Of a DNA stretch of 64,000 nucleotides, positions 1 to 9,031 are shown piece after piece (position 1 is the stretch's first letter; each line of letters opens with the position of its first letter). The notes under the pieces are model-generated. The model saw only the letters and a program-made list of their open reading frames with translations. It had not been told where the DNA came from and did no database searches. The position numbers and the translations under genes were made by a program. The DNA comes from Lotus japonicus (lineage: Eukaryota; Streptophyta; Magnoliopsida; Fabales; Fabaceae), in contig NC_080042.1 in the NCBI RefSeq assembly GCF_012489685.1, positions 76,327,093-76,391,092 on the forward strand, read 5' to 3'.

Positions 1-6
1 ACGTGA

Positions 7-690
7 GAGATATTGCACAAAGGAATTTCAGAGGAAGTAATTGGAGAGAGTGGGAATGTGGGGCTTAGCCAAAAAGCCCAAGGTATGGGAAAAATTGGGC
101 CGTCAAACAATGCTAATGGCCTAGAACGTGATTTGGAGGTGGACCAACTCTCTGTTAACGTTAATAACATTCACGTGACACCTAGTGGCCAAGTTGGGGA
201 CCGTGAGGTTATCAACCAGACATCTGGGGACGCAATTGACCCAGGAAACGTACAATCAGAGTGCGTAAGATCACGAAATTCAGGGGAGGGTTTGGCTTTG
301 GTGCTTCACTCGAGTTTGATGGCAGGGGTTGAAGGAGTGGATGCGCCTCCAATTTCTGGTCCGAGTGATAGGCGAACTGAGGTAGATGAAGATGGCTCCT
401 GGATGGTGAGAAGTGCAGCAGTTCGCAAACAGGTCCGGCAATTGGTTCATTCTCATAGTAATTCGTTGTCAGAGTCTGGGTTGGTGAACTGTCCTGTGTC
501 TTTTTGGCTCAAGGATGTGGATGCTGAAGCAAGAAGTATCTGGAGGGAAGGTAAAGAATTAGGGGTTTCTTTTCAGGGGAATGAGGAAGATGTAATTTCA
601 AGAATGGTACAGTTAGAGCAGAGGGATGCGCGTGGTGCAGATACAGGCACGTCAGCGGTTCCTGGAAGGGGTCTTGATGGTGTTCAATGA
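7..690 (+). CDS. LINE ORF1, C-terminal part
   Basis: This is an open frame from just after a TGA at 4-6 to a TGA at 688-690, directly upstream of LINE ORF2. In plant L1 elements ORF1 is an RNA-binding, gag-like protein, usually with an N-terminal DUF4283-like fold and a zinc knuckle. Neither is visible here, because only a hydrophilic C-terminal 225 or so residues are in the window. The TGA at 4-6 is in frame, so ORF1 is either interrupted or has a frame change near the edge. The ORF1 stop overlaps the ORF2 start as ATGA (687-690), an arrangement that suits termination-reinitiation. The assignment rests on position, not on a recognised domain. Confidence 0.6.
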   Translation, partial: EILHKGISEEVIGESGNVGLSQKAQGMGKIGPSNNANGLERDLEVDQLSVNVNNIHVTPSGQVGDREVINQTSGDAIDPGNVQSECVRSRNSGEGLALVLHSSLMAGVEGVDAPPISGPSDRRTEVDEDGSWMVRSAAVRKQVRQLVHSHSNSLSESGLVNCPVSFWLKDVDAEARSIWREGKELGVSFQGNEEDVISRMVQLEQRDARGADTGTSAVPGRGLDGVQ

Positions 691-3600
691 AGATCCTCTC
701 TTTTAATGTAAGAGGTCTGGGTAATCCGGGCAAGAGAAGGGTGATTCGTGAATTAGTAGTCAAGGAACAGGTTGATTGTCTTTGTATTCAAGAGACGAAA
801 AGTCAAAGCATTGATTTCCGCCTGTGTGCTCAGTTATGGGGAGACGATGAGTTTGAATGGAAGGATCAGCCAGCACTCAACAGGGCAGGTGGTTTACTGT
901 GTATTTGGAAGAGGGGGATTTTTACGCTACATGAGTTTGTTTCTGAGCATGGTTTTCTGGGGCTAGTTGGTACGGTAGGCAGTGATGGTGTTAACTGCGT
1001 TGTGGTCAATGTTTATTCTCCGTGCACTCTGGATCAGAAAAGAGCTTTGTGGTCAAATCTATTGGCTTGGAAGGGAGACAGTCATATTGCTATGTGGTGC
1101 GTGTTGGGAGACTTTAATGCAGTGAGAAGTGAAGAGGAAAGAAGGGGAATTTCAGAAGGTCAGATGTTCCAGCGTCGGGAAATTATAGAGTTTAATAATT
1201 TCATTGATGAGATGCAGTTGGTAGAGCCACCAATGGCTGGTAGGAAATTCACTTGGCATAGGCCGAATGGTCTAGCGCAGAGTAGGATTGACAGATTTTT
1301 GCTCTCTCATGAGTGGTGCAATATGTGGCCGAACTGTTCTCAATTGCCCCTTAATAGAGATATTTCGGATCATTGTCCTGTGCTCCTGAGATGTGTGGTT
1401 CAGGATTGGGGTCCTAAACCGTTTAAGGTTTTGAACTGTTGGTTCCAAGACCATAGATTTGAGGCATTTGTGAAACAATCATGGGAGGAGGCTGAGATAA
1501 ATGGCTGGGGTGCGTTCTCATTGAAAGAAAAGTTGAAGATGCTCAAATCAAAGTTAAAAGGCTGGAACACTGACGTATTTGGAAATCTGAAAACCAGGAG
1601 AAACTTGGCTGTAAGGAGAATTAGTGAGCTTGATTTGATGGAAGAAGAGGCAGCCTTGTCGGAAGCTCATAACCAAGAGCGGAAAAATTTGCTGCATGAA
1701 TTCTGGTCAGTTCTGAAGCTTCAGGAATCACTTTTATGTCAAAAAGCACGGTCTAGGTGGCTAAGAGAGGGGGATCAAAATTCTAAGTATTTTCATTCTG
1801 TGATTAATTGGAAAAGAAGGTCGAATGCAATGGTGGGTCTTGTAATTGATGGCTCTTGGGAGGAGGATCCAAGGAAGGTGAAGGAAGAAGTCAGCAATTT
1901 TTTTAACAATAAATTTAAAGCTGAAAGTTGGCCAGGGCTGAAATTGAATGGGGTTCCTTTTAAAACTGTTTCGACTGAGGATAATGCCTTCTTAGTTAGG
2001 CGTTTTGAGGCGTCTGAGATAAAAGATGCGGTGTGGGAGTGTGGTGGTGATAAGAGTCCGGGACCGGATGGGTTTAATTTCAGATTTTTACAGCACTTTT
2101 GGGACTTGATGGGGGCAGATTTTCGGCGGGTTGTGGATGAGTTCTGGTTGCGAGGTATGTGGCCTAGAGGTAGTAATGCATCTTTTATCGCGTTGATTCC
2201 AAAGGTTGATTCGCCTCTTTCTCTTAATGATTTCCGGCCTATTTCACTGATTGGTTGTATGTATAAAGTTAGGTCAAAATTGTTGGCTAATAGACTAAAG
2301 AAGGTGCTTGTGAAAGTAATCAGCGATAACCAGTTTGCTTTTCTGGGGGGAAGGAATATGCTAGACAGTGTGGTGATTGTGAATGAGGCGGTAGGGGTGG
2401 CAAAGAGGTCTAAGAGGTCAACTGTTATTTTCAAGGTTGATTATGAGAAAGCTTATGATTCTGTTCGATGGGATTTCCTTTTGTATATGCTGGGTCGTAT
2501 GAACTTTTGTAGGAGGTGGATTAATTGGATCAGAAGTTGTCTTGACTCTGCTACTGTCTCTGTGCTGGTTAATGGGAGTCCAGGAGTGGAATTTAAAATG
2601 GAAAAAGGGCTCCGGCAGGGTGATCCGTTATCTCCTTTCTTATTTTTGGTGGTGGCTGAGGGGTTGAATGGTTTGTTCCAGCAGGCGGTAAGCAGGGGCA
2701 GATTTGTGGGTTTCAGTTTTGGCAGGGATACGGCCCTGGCAATATCTATGCTGCAGTTTGCTGATGACACTGTCTTTATTGGGGAGGCAAGTGTTCAAAA
2801 TATATCTTTAATTAAGTGTGTTTTAAGGTGCTTTGAACTAGCTTCTGGTCTCAAGGTAAATTTTCATAAGAGCAAATTAGCCGGAGTAGCTGTGGAAGGG
2901 GGGACTTTATCCATGTTGGCATCAATTCTGAACTGTAAATTAATGCAAATTCCCTTTGTGTATTTGGGGATACCGGTTGGGGGGAGAACAAATAGCTTAA
3001 AGTTATGGGAGCCAGTTGTTCACAAGATCAGGAAGAAACTATCAAGGTGGAAGCAGAAATCAGTATCATTTGGGGGGCGGGTTTGTCTTATTCAAAGTGT
3101 CTTGTCTGCATTACCTCTCTTCTTTTTATCTTTCTTCAAGATGCCAGCTGGGATAATTCATGAATGCACTAGACTCATGCGACGGTTTCTTTGGGGTGGT
3201 TCAGATGTGGAAAGAAAAATTGCTTGGGTAAAATGGTCTGATGTATGTAAACTCAAAGCTTTTGGTGGCTTGGGGATAAAAGATTTGGCTACTTTCAATA
3301 AGGCGCTTATTGGAAAATGGAGGTGGCGATTTGTGACAGAGCCTAATAGCTTCTGGTGCAGGGTAATTAAGTCTCAATTGGCCGATGGAAGGTGCGCTTC
3401 ACCTTGGTGGAGGGATGTTCTCTCACTGTGTTCAGATGATAATTGGTTTGATTTGGGGATTAAGAAATCTTTGGGGGAAGGGGATGCAACTAGATTTTGG
3501 CTGGAGGATTGGCTAGGTTCGGGACATTTGGAGGGAAGATTTCACAGACTGTATAATTTATCTCAAAACAAGTATGCTACTGTTAAGGAGGTGGGGGAGT

Positions 3601-4343
3601 GGCGTCAGGGTATTTGGGAGTGGAAATTTACATGGAGGAGGGGGTTGCGAGGTAGGGAGTTAGGGTGGCTTGATATACTGCTCAATACTATTAATATTGG
3701 TTGTCTGCGGGAAGGGAGGCCGGATAGGTGGTTGTGGGAACCAGGGGAGGAGGGAGTTTATTCGGTTAACTCAGCTTATTCTTTTTTGCAGGATAGCGAT
3801 TCCGTGGATTCTGATATTGATTTCCAGTCAATTTGGAATGGATTTGCTCCATCAAAGGTGAAAGCCTTTGTTTGGCGCATGTTGCTCAACCGGATCCCGA
3901 CAAAGGTTGACTTGAGGAGGCGCAGTGCGATTCCTGCAGCTGCGAATTTGCTTTGCTCTCTTTGTAATATTGAAGAGGAGAGTTGTGATCACTTGTTCTG
4001 TACTTGTGCGCGATCTTTGGATGTTTGGCTTGCCGTTCATCGCTGGTTTGGATTTGTTACAGCTGTGCCTTCTTCGTCAAAGTCTCTCTTTAGCCAGTTT
4101 TCATTCTTGGCCAGAAACAAGAAACAGAGGCTTGCGGAGATGACGGTATGGATGGCTTCTTGCTGGTCCTTATGGCTTATGCGCAACAGTATTATTTTTT
4201 CAGATGGGGTTTGGGATGATGATTTTGTTTTGGACCTAATACAAGTCAGGTCCTGGTACTGGATAAAGGAGAAAGTGAGGGGGTTCTATTATTCATTGTT
4301 TGAATGGAAGACCAGCCCTTTAATTTGTCTTTCATCTGTGTGA
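687..4343 (+). CDS. LINE ORF2 protein: AP-like endonuclease, reverse transcriptase, zf-RVT
   Basis: This 1218-residue protein would nick target DNA and copy the LINE RNA by target-primed reverse transcription. Residues about 1-235 form an exonuclease-endonuclease-phosphatase domain: SFNVRGLG at the start, IQETKS, GDFNAV, SRIDRF and the SDH catalytic end motif. The reverse transcriptase covers about 470-760, with LIPKV..LNDFRPISL, FKVDYEKAYDSV, GLRQGDPLSP and the catalytic FADD. The C-terminal zf-RVT region (about 1070-1140) shows WNGFAPSKVKAFVWR and a Cys/His cluster, LCSLC...CDHLFC. The whole frame is open and all catalytic motifs are present, so the protein could be functional. The start is the ATG that overlaps the ORF1 stop and directly precedes the endonuclease core. 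Confidence 0.93.
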   Translation: MKILSFNVRGLGNPGKRRVIRELVVKEQVDCLCIQETKSQSIDFRLCAQLWGDDEFEWKDQPALNRAGGLLCIWKRGIFTLHEFVSEHGFLGLVGTVGSDGVNCVVVNVYSPCTLDQKRALWSNLLAWKGDSHIAMWCVLGDFNAVRSEEERRGISEGQMFQRREIIEFNNFIDEMQLVEPPMAGRKFTWHRPNGLAQSRIDRFLLSHEWCNMWPNCSQLPLNRDISDHCPVLLRCVVQDWGPKPFKVLNCWFQDHRFEAFVKQSWEEAEINGWGAFSLKEKLKMLKSKLKGWNTDVFGNLKTRRNLAVRRISELDLMEEEAALSEAHNQERKNLLHEFWSVLKLQESLLCQKARSRWLREGDQNSKYFHSVINWKRRSNAMVGLVIDGSWEEDPRKVKEEVSNFFNNKFKAESWPGLKLNGVPFKTVSTEDNAFLVRRFEASEIKDAVWECGGDKSPGPDGFNFRFLQHFWDLMGADFRRVVDEFWLRGMWPRGSNASFIALIPKVDSPLSLNDFRPISLIGCMYKVRSKLLANRLKKVLVKVISDNQFAFLGGRNMLDSVVIVNEAVGVAKRSKRSTVIFKVDYEKAYDSVRWDFLLYMLGRMNFCRRWINWIRSCLDSATVSVLVNGSPGVEFKMEKGLRQGDPLSPFLFLVVAEGLNGLFQQAVSRGRFVGFSFGRDTALAISMLQFADDTVFIGEASVQNISLIKCVLRCFELASGLKVNFHKSKLAGVAVEGGTLSMLASILNCKLMQIPFVYLGIPVGGRTNSLKLWEPVVHKIRKKLSRWKQKSVSFGGRVCLIQSVLSALPLFFLSFFKMPAGIIHECTRLMRRFLWGGSDVERKIAWVKWSDVCKLKAFGGLGIKDLATFNKALIGKWRWRFVTEPNSFWCRVIKSQLADGRCASPWWRDVLSLCSDDNWFDLGIKKSLGEGDATRFWLEDWLGSGHLEGRFHRLYNLSQNKYATVKEVGEWRQGIWEWKFTWRRGLRGRELGWLDILLNTINIGCLREGRPDRWLWEPGEEGVYSVNSAYSFLQDSDSVDSDIDFQSIWNGFAPSKVKAFVWRMLLNRIPTKVDLRRRSAIPAAANLLCSLCNIEEESCDHLFCTCARSLDVWLAVHRWFGFVTAVPSSSKSLFSQFSFLARNKKQRLAEMTVWMASCWSLWLMRNSIIFSDGVWDDDFVLDLIQVRSWYWIKEKVRGFYYSLFEWKTSPLICLSSV

Positions 4344-4643
4344 AATTCGCTGGAGACATGGGTGGGTTGTTTATTAGCTTGGATTCATCTTTGGTACATG
4401 CTCTTGTTGCTGCCTACGAATTGGGTGTCTGTTGGCTCATGGGGTTGTTTGTGCTGCTATGGCAATGTGGGGTTGGGTAGTTGGTATCATGTAAGTTTGT
4501 ACCTCAAAGTAGGGGGGCTTTTGCTTGTTGCAGTCTGATTGTACTGTTCTTTTTTCTTTTTCTTCATCTCTTTTCTTGTATTTGGGTTGAGCACCCCTTG
4601 TGCTTTTTTAAATACAATTCTTTGGCTTATAAAAAAAAAAAAA
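4344..4643 (+). other. LINE 3' UTR and poly(A) tail
   Basis: A T/G-rich 3' untranslated stretch ends in A13 at 4631-4643. No coding signal is visible. Confidence 0.75.
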
Positions 4644-6320
4644 CATCATAAAGGAGCTTCAATCTCTTGCTCATTGTTAGCCTTAATTGCGCTCATTGTA
4701 TTATCCTTCCTTATTGTGACGTGATTTGCATTTATGGGAGGAAGTGCGATCTCTTTCGTCACTAGCGGACATATATGACATGACTATAATGAGGTATTTT
4801 GCTTAAAGGGACAAATTTTTGACTCTTTGACACGACCTACACATATGACCAAGTCAAACTGTCAACTAGGTGGGATCGGTCCAAAAACTAAAGTAACAAT
4901 TATTTTTTCTAAACTGATTAAGCAATATATGCTAATATTGCATTAAAACTTAATGATTTTTAAAGAATTTAATTACTATGCACTGATAATATAATAATGC
5001 AATTAAAATCTATTAGTTAGTCATGTCATAATTAAATTTAAATTTAAAATAAAAAGTAAATAAATGTGATTGGGCGGATTTGTAAAACTTTTTACATTAT
5101 TAGGGCATGCAAATTAAGTCCAATTTAAAAACCTTAAGCTATGAGAAAGAAACTATGAAAAATGCCCTTATATTGAGATTTTTTATTATCATATTAGCTT
5201 AGTATTTTTTTACGGGTTCGTTTTGTGGTTAAGATATGATAAAAGCGGAATATGATAAAGAGCTAGAAAAAGAAAAGCATGATATGATAAAAACATTATA
5301 TAAACTTTTATCTTATCGTGTGTTTGAGGTGGACTTGATAATGACATAATATGATATAAATAATAAGAAATTAATAAAATTTTCAATGCAATAAATTCAA
5401 ATTTAAATGCCTTATTTATTTTTTCTAAATATAATTAAATGTAGTTTTTAAACAAATTAGTCAGTCCATTATTAATTTTTTCTTTTTTGTATATGAATTT
5501 TTTTTTAAATTAAAAAAAATAAATTATAATTTATTAGTTTATTTAAATTAAAATCATATTGGTTACCGATTTTGATTTAATAGTAGCGAGTGATAAATAA
5601 TACTAATAACTTAACAATTGATACATTTTTTTTGGTACATAACAATTGATACATAATAGAATTAATATATTATTAAAATTAATTTTAAATTTATTAATTA
5701 GTATATTATAAATTATAAATATTGAAATAATTTAATTTTGAATGAGGATGAAAAAAAATAGAAATTAGTTATCTTAAGATAAGTTCTAACCTAGTTTATT
5801 TTCCCTTACATAAGTTTTACTTTTACACATGATGAACATGAAAGGATAAGATATATAATTGTGTTATCATATCATATCGACGCAATAAATAATAGATTAC
5901 AACATAATATGATTATATCATCATATTATATTGTCTTATCATGTCCATCAAATAAGTCTTACATGTATTAACTTTATAAATATATAGAGAAAAATAAGTA
6001 TAAATTTTACTAATAATATTGGAAAATCTAAGTTATGCATATGACAGAATCTAAATTTCTTTTCAATACACTCTATAATCTCTACAATTTAGCTAACTTC
6101 ACCTAAATGTGGGTTACTTAAATGCAAAAAAGAAGAAGAAATAGATCTATTTGTCTTGGTGGACCTACTGTAAGATTGTTGGTCCTGTGGTCCTATAAAA
6201 GTTGGGCGAGTCTACGGTTGAGATTGAATCAAAGCATTTTTCATCTAGATCCTGCTTTTTCCACTGATTCTCGAATCCTGGGGCTCATGACAAATTGGTA
6301 GGGTAGGGTATTCATCCATC
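4644..6320. other. AT-rich spacer with a possible degenerate MITE
   Basis: There is no gene here. The words TGATAAGA/TATCATAT recur, and a region around 5325-5360 (TTTGAGGTGGACTTGATAA) is imperfectly complementary to one around 5930-5960 (TTATCATGTCCATCAAA). This could be a decayed terminal-inverted-repeat element of about 630 bp, but I found no target duplication. Confidence 0.4.
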
Positions 6321-6323
6321 TTA

Positions 6324-7119
6324 GACCATGTACAATGGTCTCAACAATTTACCCCTTCTCAACACCACTTTTTCTCTTCCCAACACTCCACATCATCTTC
6401 TCTCTCCAATTCAACACACTCACAACAATTACCCACTCCAATGGTTTTCTCTCTCAACACCCTACCCCACCACTCACCCTACCCCACCACTTTTTTATTT
6501 CATATTTTTATTTAATTTTATATTTTTGTTTTTATTATTTACATAAAATTACAATTATTGTTTTAAATTAAATTAAACAATAAACACTTAACAAATTAAA
6601 TGGTGATTGTTGTGATCCATTTCAAAACAAAAGCTAATAGAAAGATAGTAAGATGGTGAGAGAGATAATAAGAGAGTGAAAAAACTTGGTTTTTTTTCTG
6701 TGTCCAAATCAAACGAACCAAGTCTCTATTTATAGAGAGAGAAAAAATCATGAATTTTGGTAAAAAAAAAATTTCAGAATTTTTTTTTTATGAAATAATT
6801 GAGTTCAAAAGAAAAGAATAAAAGAAATCTGGCGACCCAATCAGATTAAGACACGTGGCGTTCCCCCTGCAGAATCTGACTTTTTCTCTCTCTCTTCCCA
6901 GGCGCGTCACGCGCCTTGTCTGGCCGTGCACTCCACGTGCCTGACGGAGGCCACTCAGATGGCGCCATGTGGCGTCCCGGACGACTCTCAACAATGTTGA
7001 GCTTCCTCAACATTTCTCCCCTCCCTCTCTCCTCCACATCACTCTCAACATCCTTCAACAACCATTGCACCATCTAAACAACTCTAAACAAAAATTTTCA
7101 ACATCCATTGCACTTGGTC
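6324..7119. mobile_element. 796 bp MITE, PIF/Harbinger (Tourist)-like, TTA target duplication
   Basis: The ends are imperfect inverted repeats: GACCATGTACAATGG at 6324-6338 and the complement of GACCAAGTGCAATGG at 7105-7119 (13 of 15 match). Both sides are flanked by TTA (6321-6323 and 7120-7122), the 3 bp duplication typical of PIF/Harbinger elements. The interior is non-coding. It contains two CACGTG G-boxes (6852-6857 within ACACGTGGC, and 6934-6939). Confidence 0.75.
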
Positions 7120-7122
7120 TTA

Positions 7123-7628
7123 CTAAACCTGGGTTAAGACACTTGATCTGACGGTCCAAAAGACATAAATAGGATCCGATCGACGGCTCACATTGACAAA
7201 GTCACTATCAACTGGTGTTATGCTGTCTGCGGATAGGAATTGCTTATCACCATTGACTCCCTGTTGAATAGGCAAAGCACAAATTTTGCCTTAAATAGAG
7301 CATAATGTGATAATGATATCAATAATAAAACTAAAATTATTATTAATTATAGTATTTCTTTTTTCATTAACTTTTTACAGTATTATATATCTCACCAAAA
7401 AATAAACAAATAATTTTATTTTTGAAAAGACAAATAAATTTTGATGCTATGTTTGGATTGATGAAATTCCTCGATAATAAAGTTTTTTTTTCAAAAAGTA
7501 ATATAGCTATTTTTTCATGCGCTGTTATTTCAACTTTAAAAAGCTACTGAAACAGCATTTTCTTGAAAAATATTTATAGAACGTATACCCTTTTACTTAA
7601 CAATTATATCTTTTATGAGTTTAATAAA
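7123..7628. other. AT-rich spacer
   Basis: No open frame, RNA gene or repeat structure was recognised between the two MITEs. Confidence 0.6.
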
Positions 7629-7740
7629 TATACACTGACAGTGTAAAATAGTTTTACACAGTCATCAAATCAAAGCATCTCCTATGTGGCATGCTTTGAT
7701 TTGATGACTGTGTAAAACTATTTTACACTGTCAGTGCATA
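7629..7740. mobile_element. Short palindromic MITE (foldback)
   Basis: Two arms of about 50 bp, beginning TATACACTGACAGTGTAAAA and ending in the complement of TATGCACTGACAGTGT, are almost perfectly complementary around a 6-10 bp centre near 7684. This is a solo MITE stem of the kind abundant in plant spacers. Its superfamily is not clear. The Tat element is inserted at its right edge, and the Tat target duplication ATATC (7738-7742) overlaps its last bases. Confidence 0.8.
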
Positions 7741-7742
7741 TC

Positions 7743-7776
7743 TGTTTACACGGATTTCCCACCAGGTGTGCCAATT
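7743..7776 (-). repeat. Extra 34 bp at the 3' terminus: copied PBS plus a second LTR end
   Basis: Between the target duplication and the left LTR lie TGTTTACACGGATTT (the first 15 bases of the LTR) and CCCACCAGGTGTGCCAATT. The latter matches the primer-binding region inside the right LTR (25985-26003). The ATATC duplication abuts this extra block, so it was part of the integrated DNA. Confidence 0.9.
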
Positions 7777-8532
7777 TGTTTACACGGATTTTTGGTAAAC
7801 AAATATCCTCTTAGTTCGACTAAAGGAAGTTTAGATTTCAGGGTCCTTTTGAGAAAACGCTTTGCCAAAGTGTTGTGTGTACATGAATGTGTTTTCGACA
7901 ATAACAAGCAGCTCAGATGAAACTGGAATTTATTGAATACGAGTCGATTACAAAACAGTCAAACAAACTAAAATAACATGAAAACTACATGAACTGCAGA
8001 TTTCGACAAACAAACTGCACAGAAGAACTGGAAATCAACAAACTGAAATGCGGGGAAACTAAAGTGTTGGTTCTGCAACGTACTCCTTCATCATCACGTT
8101 TTGCTCCTTGAGTCTCATTGATGCGGACATTAGAGCTTTCTGGTGAATTTTTCAGAGTTTGAGTTGGGAACCTTCTTTCTGAATTGGATTCTCCTATTTA
8201 TAGAGTTTCGTGTTCTGCGTGTTAGTGGGTCTGGTTTCTCCCACGATCTGATGCTTGCTCCGGAAGTTCTGCGCATGGTGGTGGAGATCGTGTGCTTCAA
8301 CTGCTCCAACCGTTTCCTGGCCATGTTTTCGACCATCGTGGGGGGAATTTGACTTGGTCAGTGTGGCACGTGTTACATGTGCCTGCGTTTAGCAGTAATT
8401 GTTGTTGTCGAGTTTTGCCGCCCCATTAACTTGGTGCAACTTCCTCTTCCTTTCTTTAGTCAGAATTCGACTTCCTCGAGAGTTTTGGGCTGAATGCGTT
8501 TTTCTTTCTTGGGCCAAAATATTGGGCCAACA
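7777..8532 (-). repeat. 3' LTR of the Tat element (756 bp)
   Basis: It matches 26004-26759 base for base except at one site near 7930 (GGAATTT here, GAAATTT there). It carries the minus-strand TATA-like CTATAAATAG (8194-8203) and the quasi-palindrome GGCACGTGTTACATGTGCC near 8363. Confidence 0.95.
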
Positions 8533-8552
8533 GATGCCCCCCAAAAATGTTG
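8533..8552 (-). promoter_or_regulatory. Polypurine tract of the Tat element
   Basis: On the minus strand, TTTTTGGGGGGCATC lies directly upstream of the 3' LTR, where plus-strand DNA synthesis would be primed. Confidence 0.6.
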
Positions 8553-8866
8553 ATTCTCGACTACCAGTCCTTGGAGAGATCAAGCATTTTTCGCTCGTGC
8601 ATTTCGACGGAACTTGACGGCTGTTCGCGACTTTTCCTTTTCTGATTTCAAGTCCCATCAGAGATCCAATCGTTTGACTTTTGCTCCAATCAGAGGCTTT
8701 AGCGTCTGACCTCGTCTGCCGTGTGCCGTCTCTACTTTAGAGTAATCATGGCCTTTTCCTAGCCTTTTCATTAGGGTTTGCGGTTATATAATAAAATAAC
8801 CGTTGGATTTCAAAAATTTTATGCATCACCCTGTAATGCAGCTTCACGTCCGACTATTCGCTTGCC

Positions 8867-8874
8867 TATAAATA
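8867..8874 (+). promoter_or_regulatory. TATA box of the antisense PMD gene
   Basis: TATAAATA lies 165 bp upstream of the ATG at 9032, inside the retrotransposon and on the strand opposite to gag-pol. It gives the antisense gene a promoter separate from the LTR. Confidence 0.65.
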
Positions 8875-9031
8875 CGCCATTGTTGGCCTTCTTCAAGCTT
8901 TACCGTTCTTTCAATCGCTCACGCTTTCAAATCCTCAAGCTTTCGAACACTCAAACTTTTGCCTGATTTTGCTTGTGACCGCCTTCCATCGTTTGGTTTC
9001 TGTTTTCCTGGTGTATTCTCTGAACATTTCC

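Larger units (their letters stand above)
1..4643 (+). mobile_element. L1-type LINE (non-LTR retrotransposon), 3' part, ending in poly(A)
   Basis: The end of an ORF1, a complete ORF2 (endonuclease, reverse transcriptase, zinc-finger tail), a roughly 290 bp 3' UTR and an A13 run at 4631-4643 occur in the order expected for a plant L1 element. The 5' end lies left of the window, so no target-site duplication can be tested. ORF2 has no internal stop, which suggests a fairly recent insertion. Confidence 0.93.

Noticed and set aside
5325..5960. A 630 bp inverted-repeat element
   Set aside because: The complementarity is weak, made of AT-rich words, and no target duplication was found, so I did not call a mobile element.
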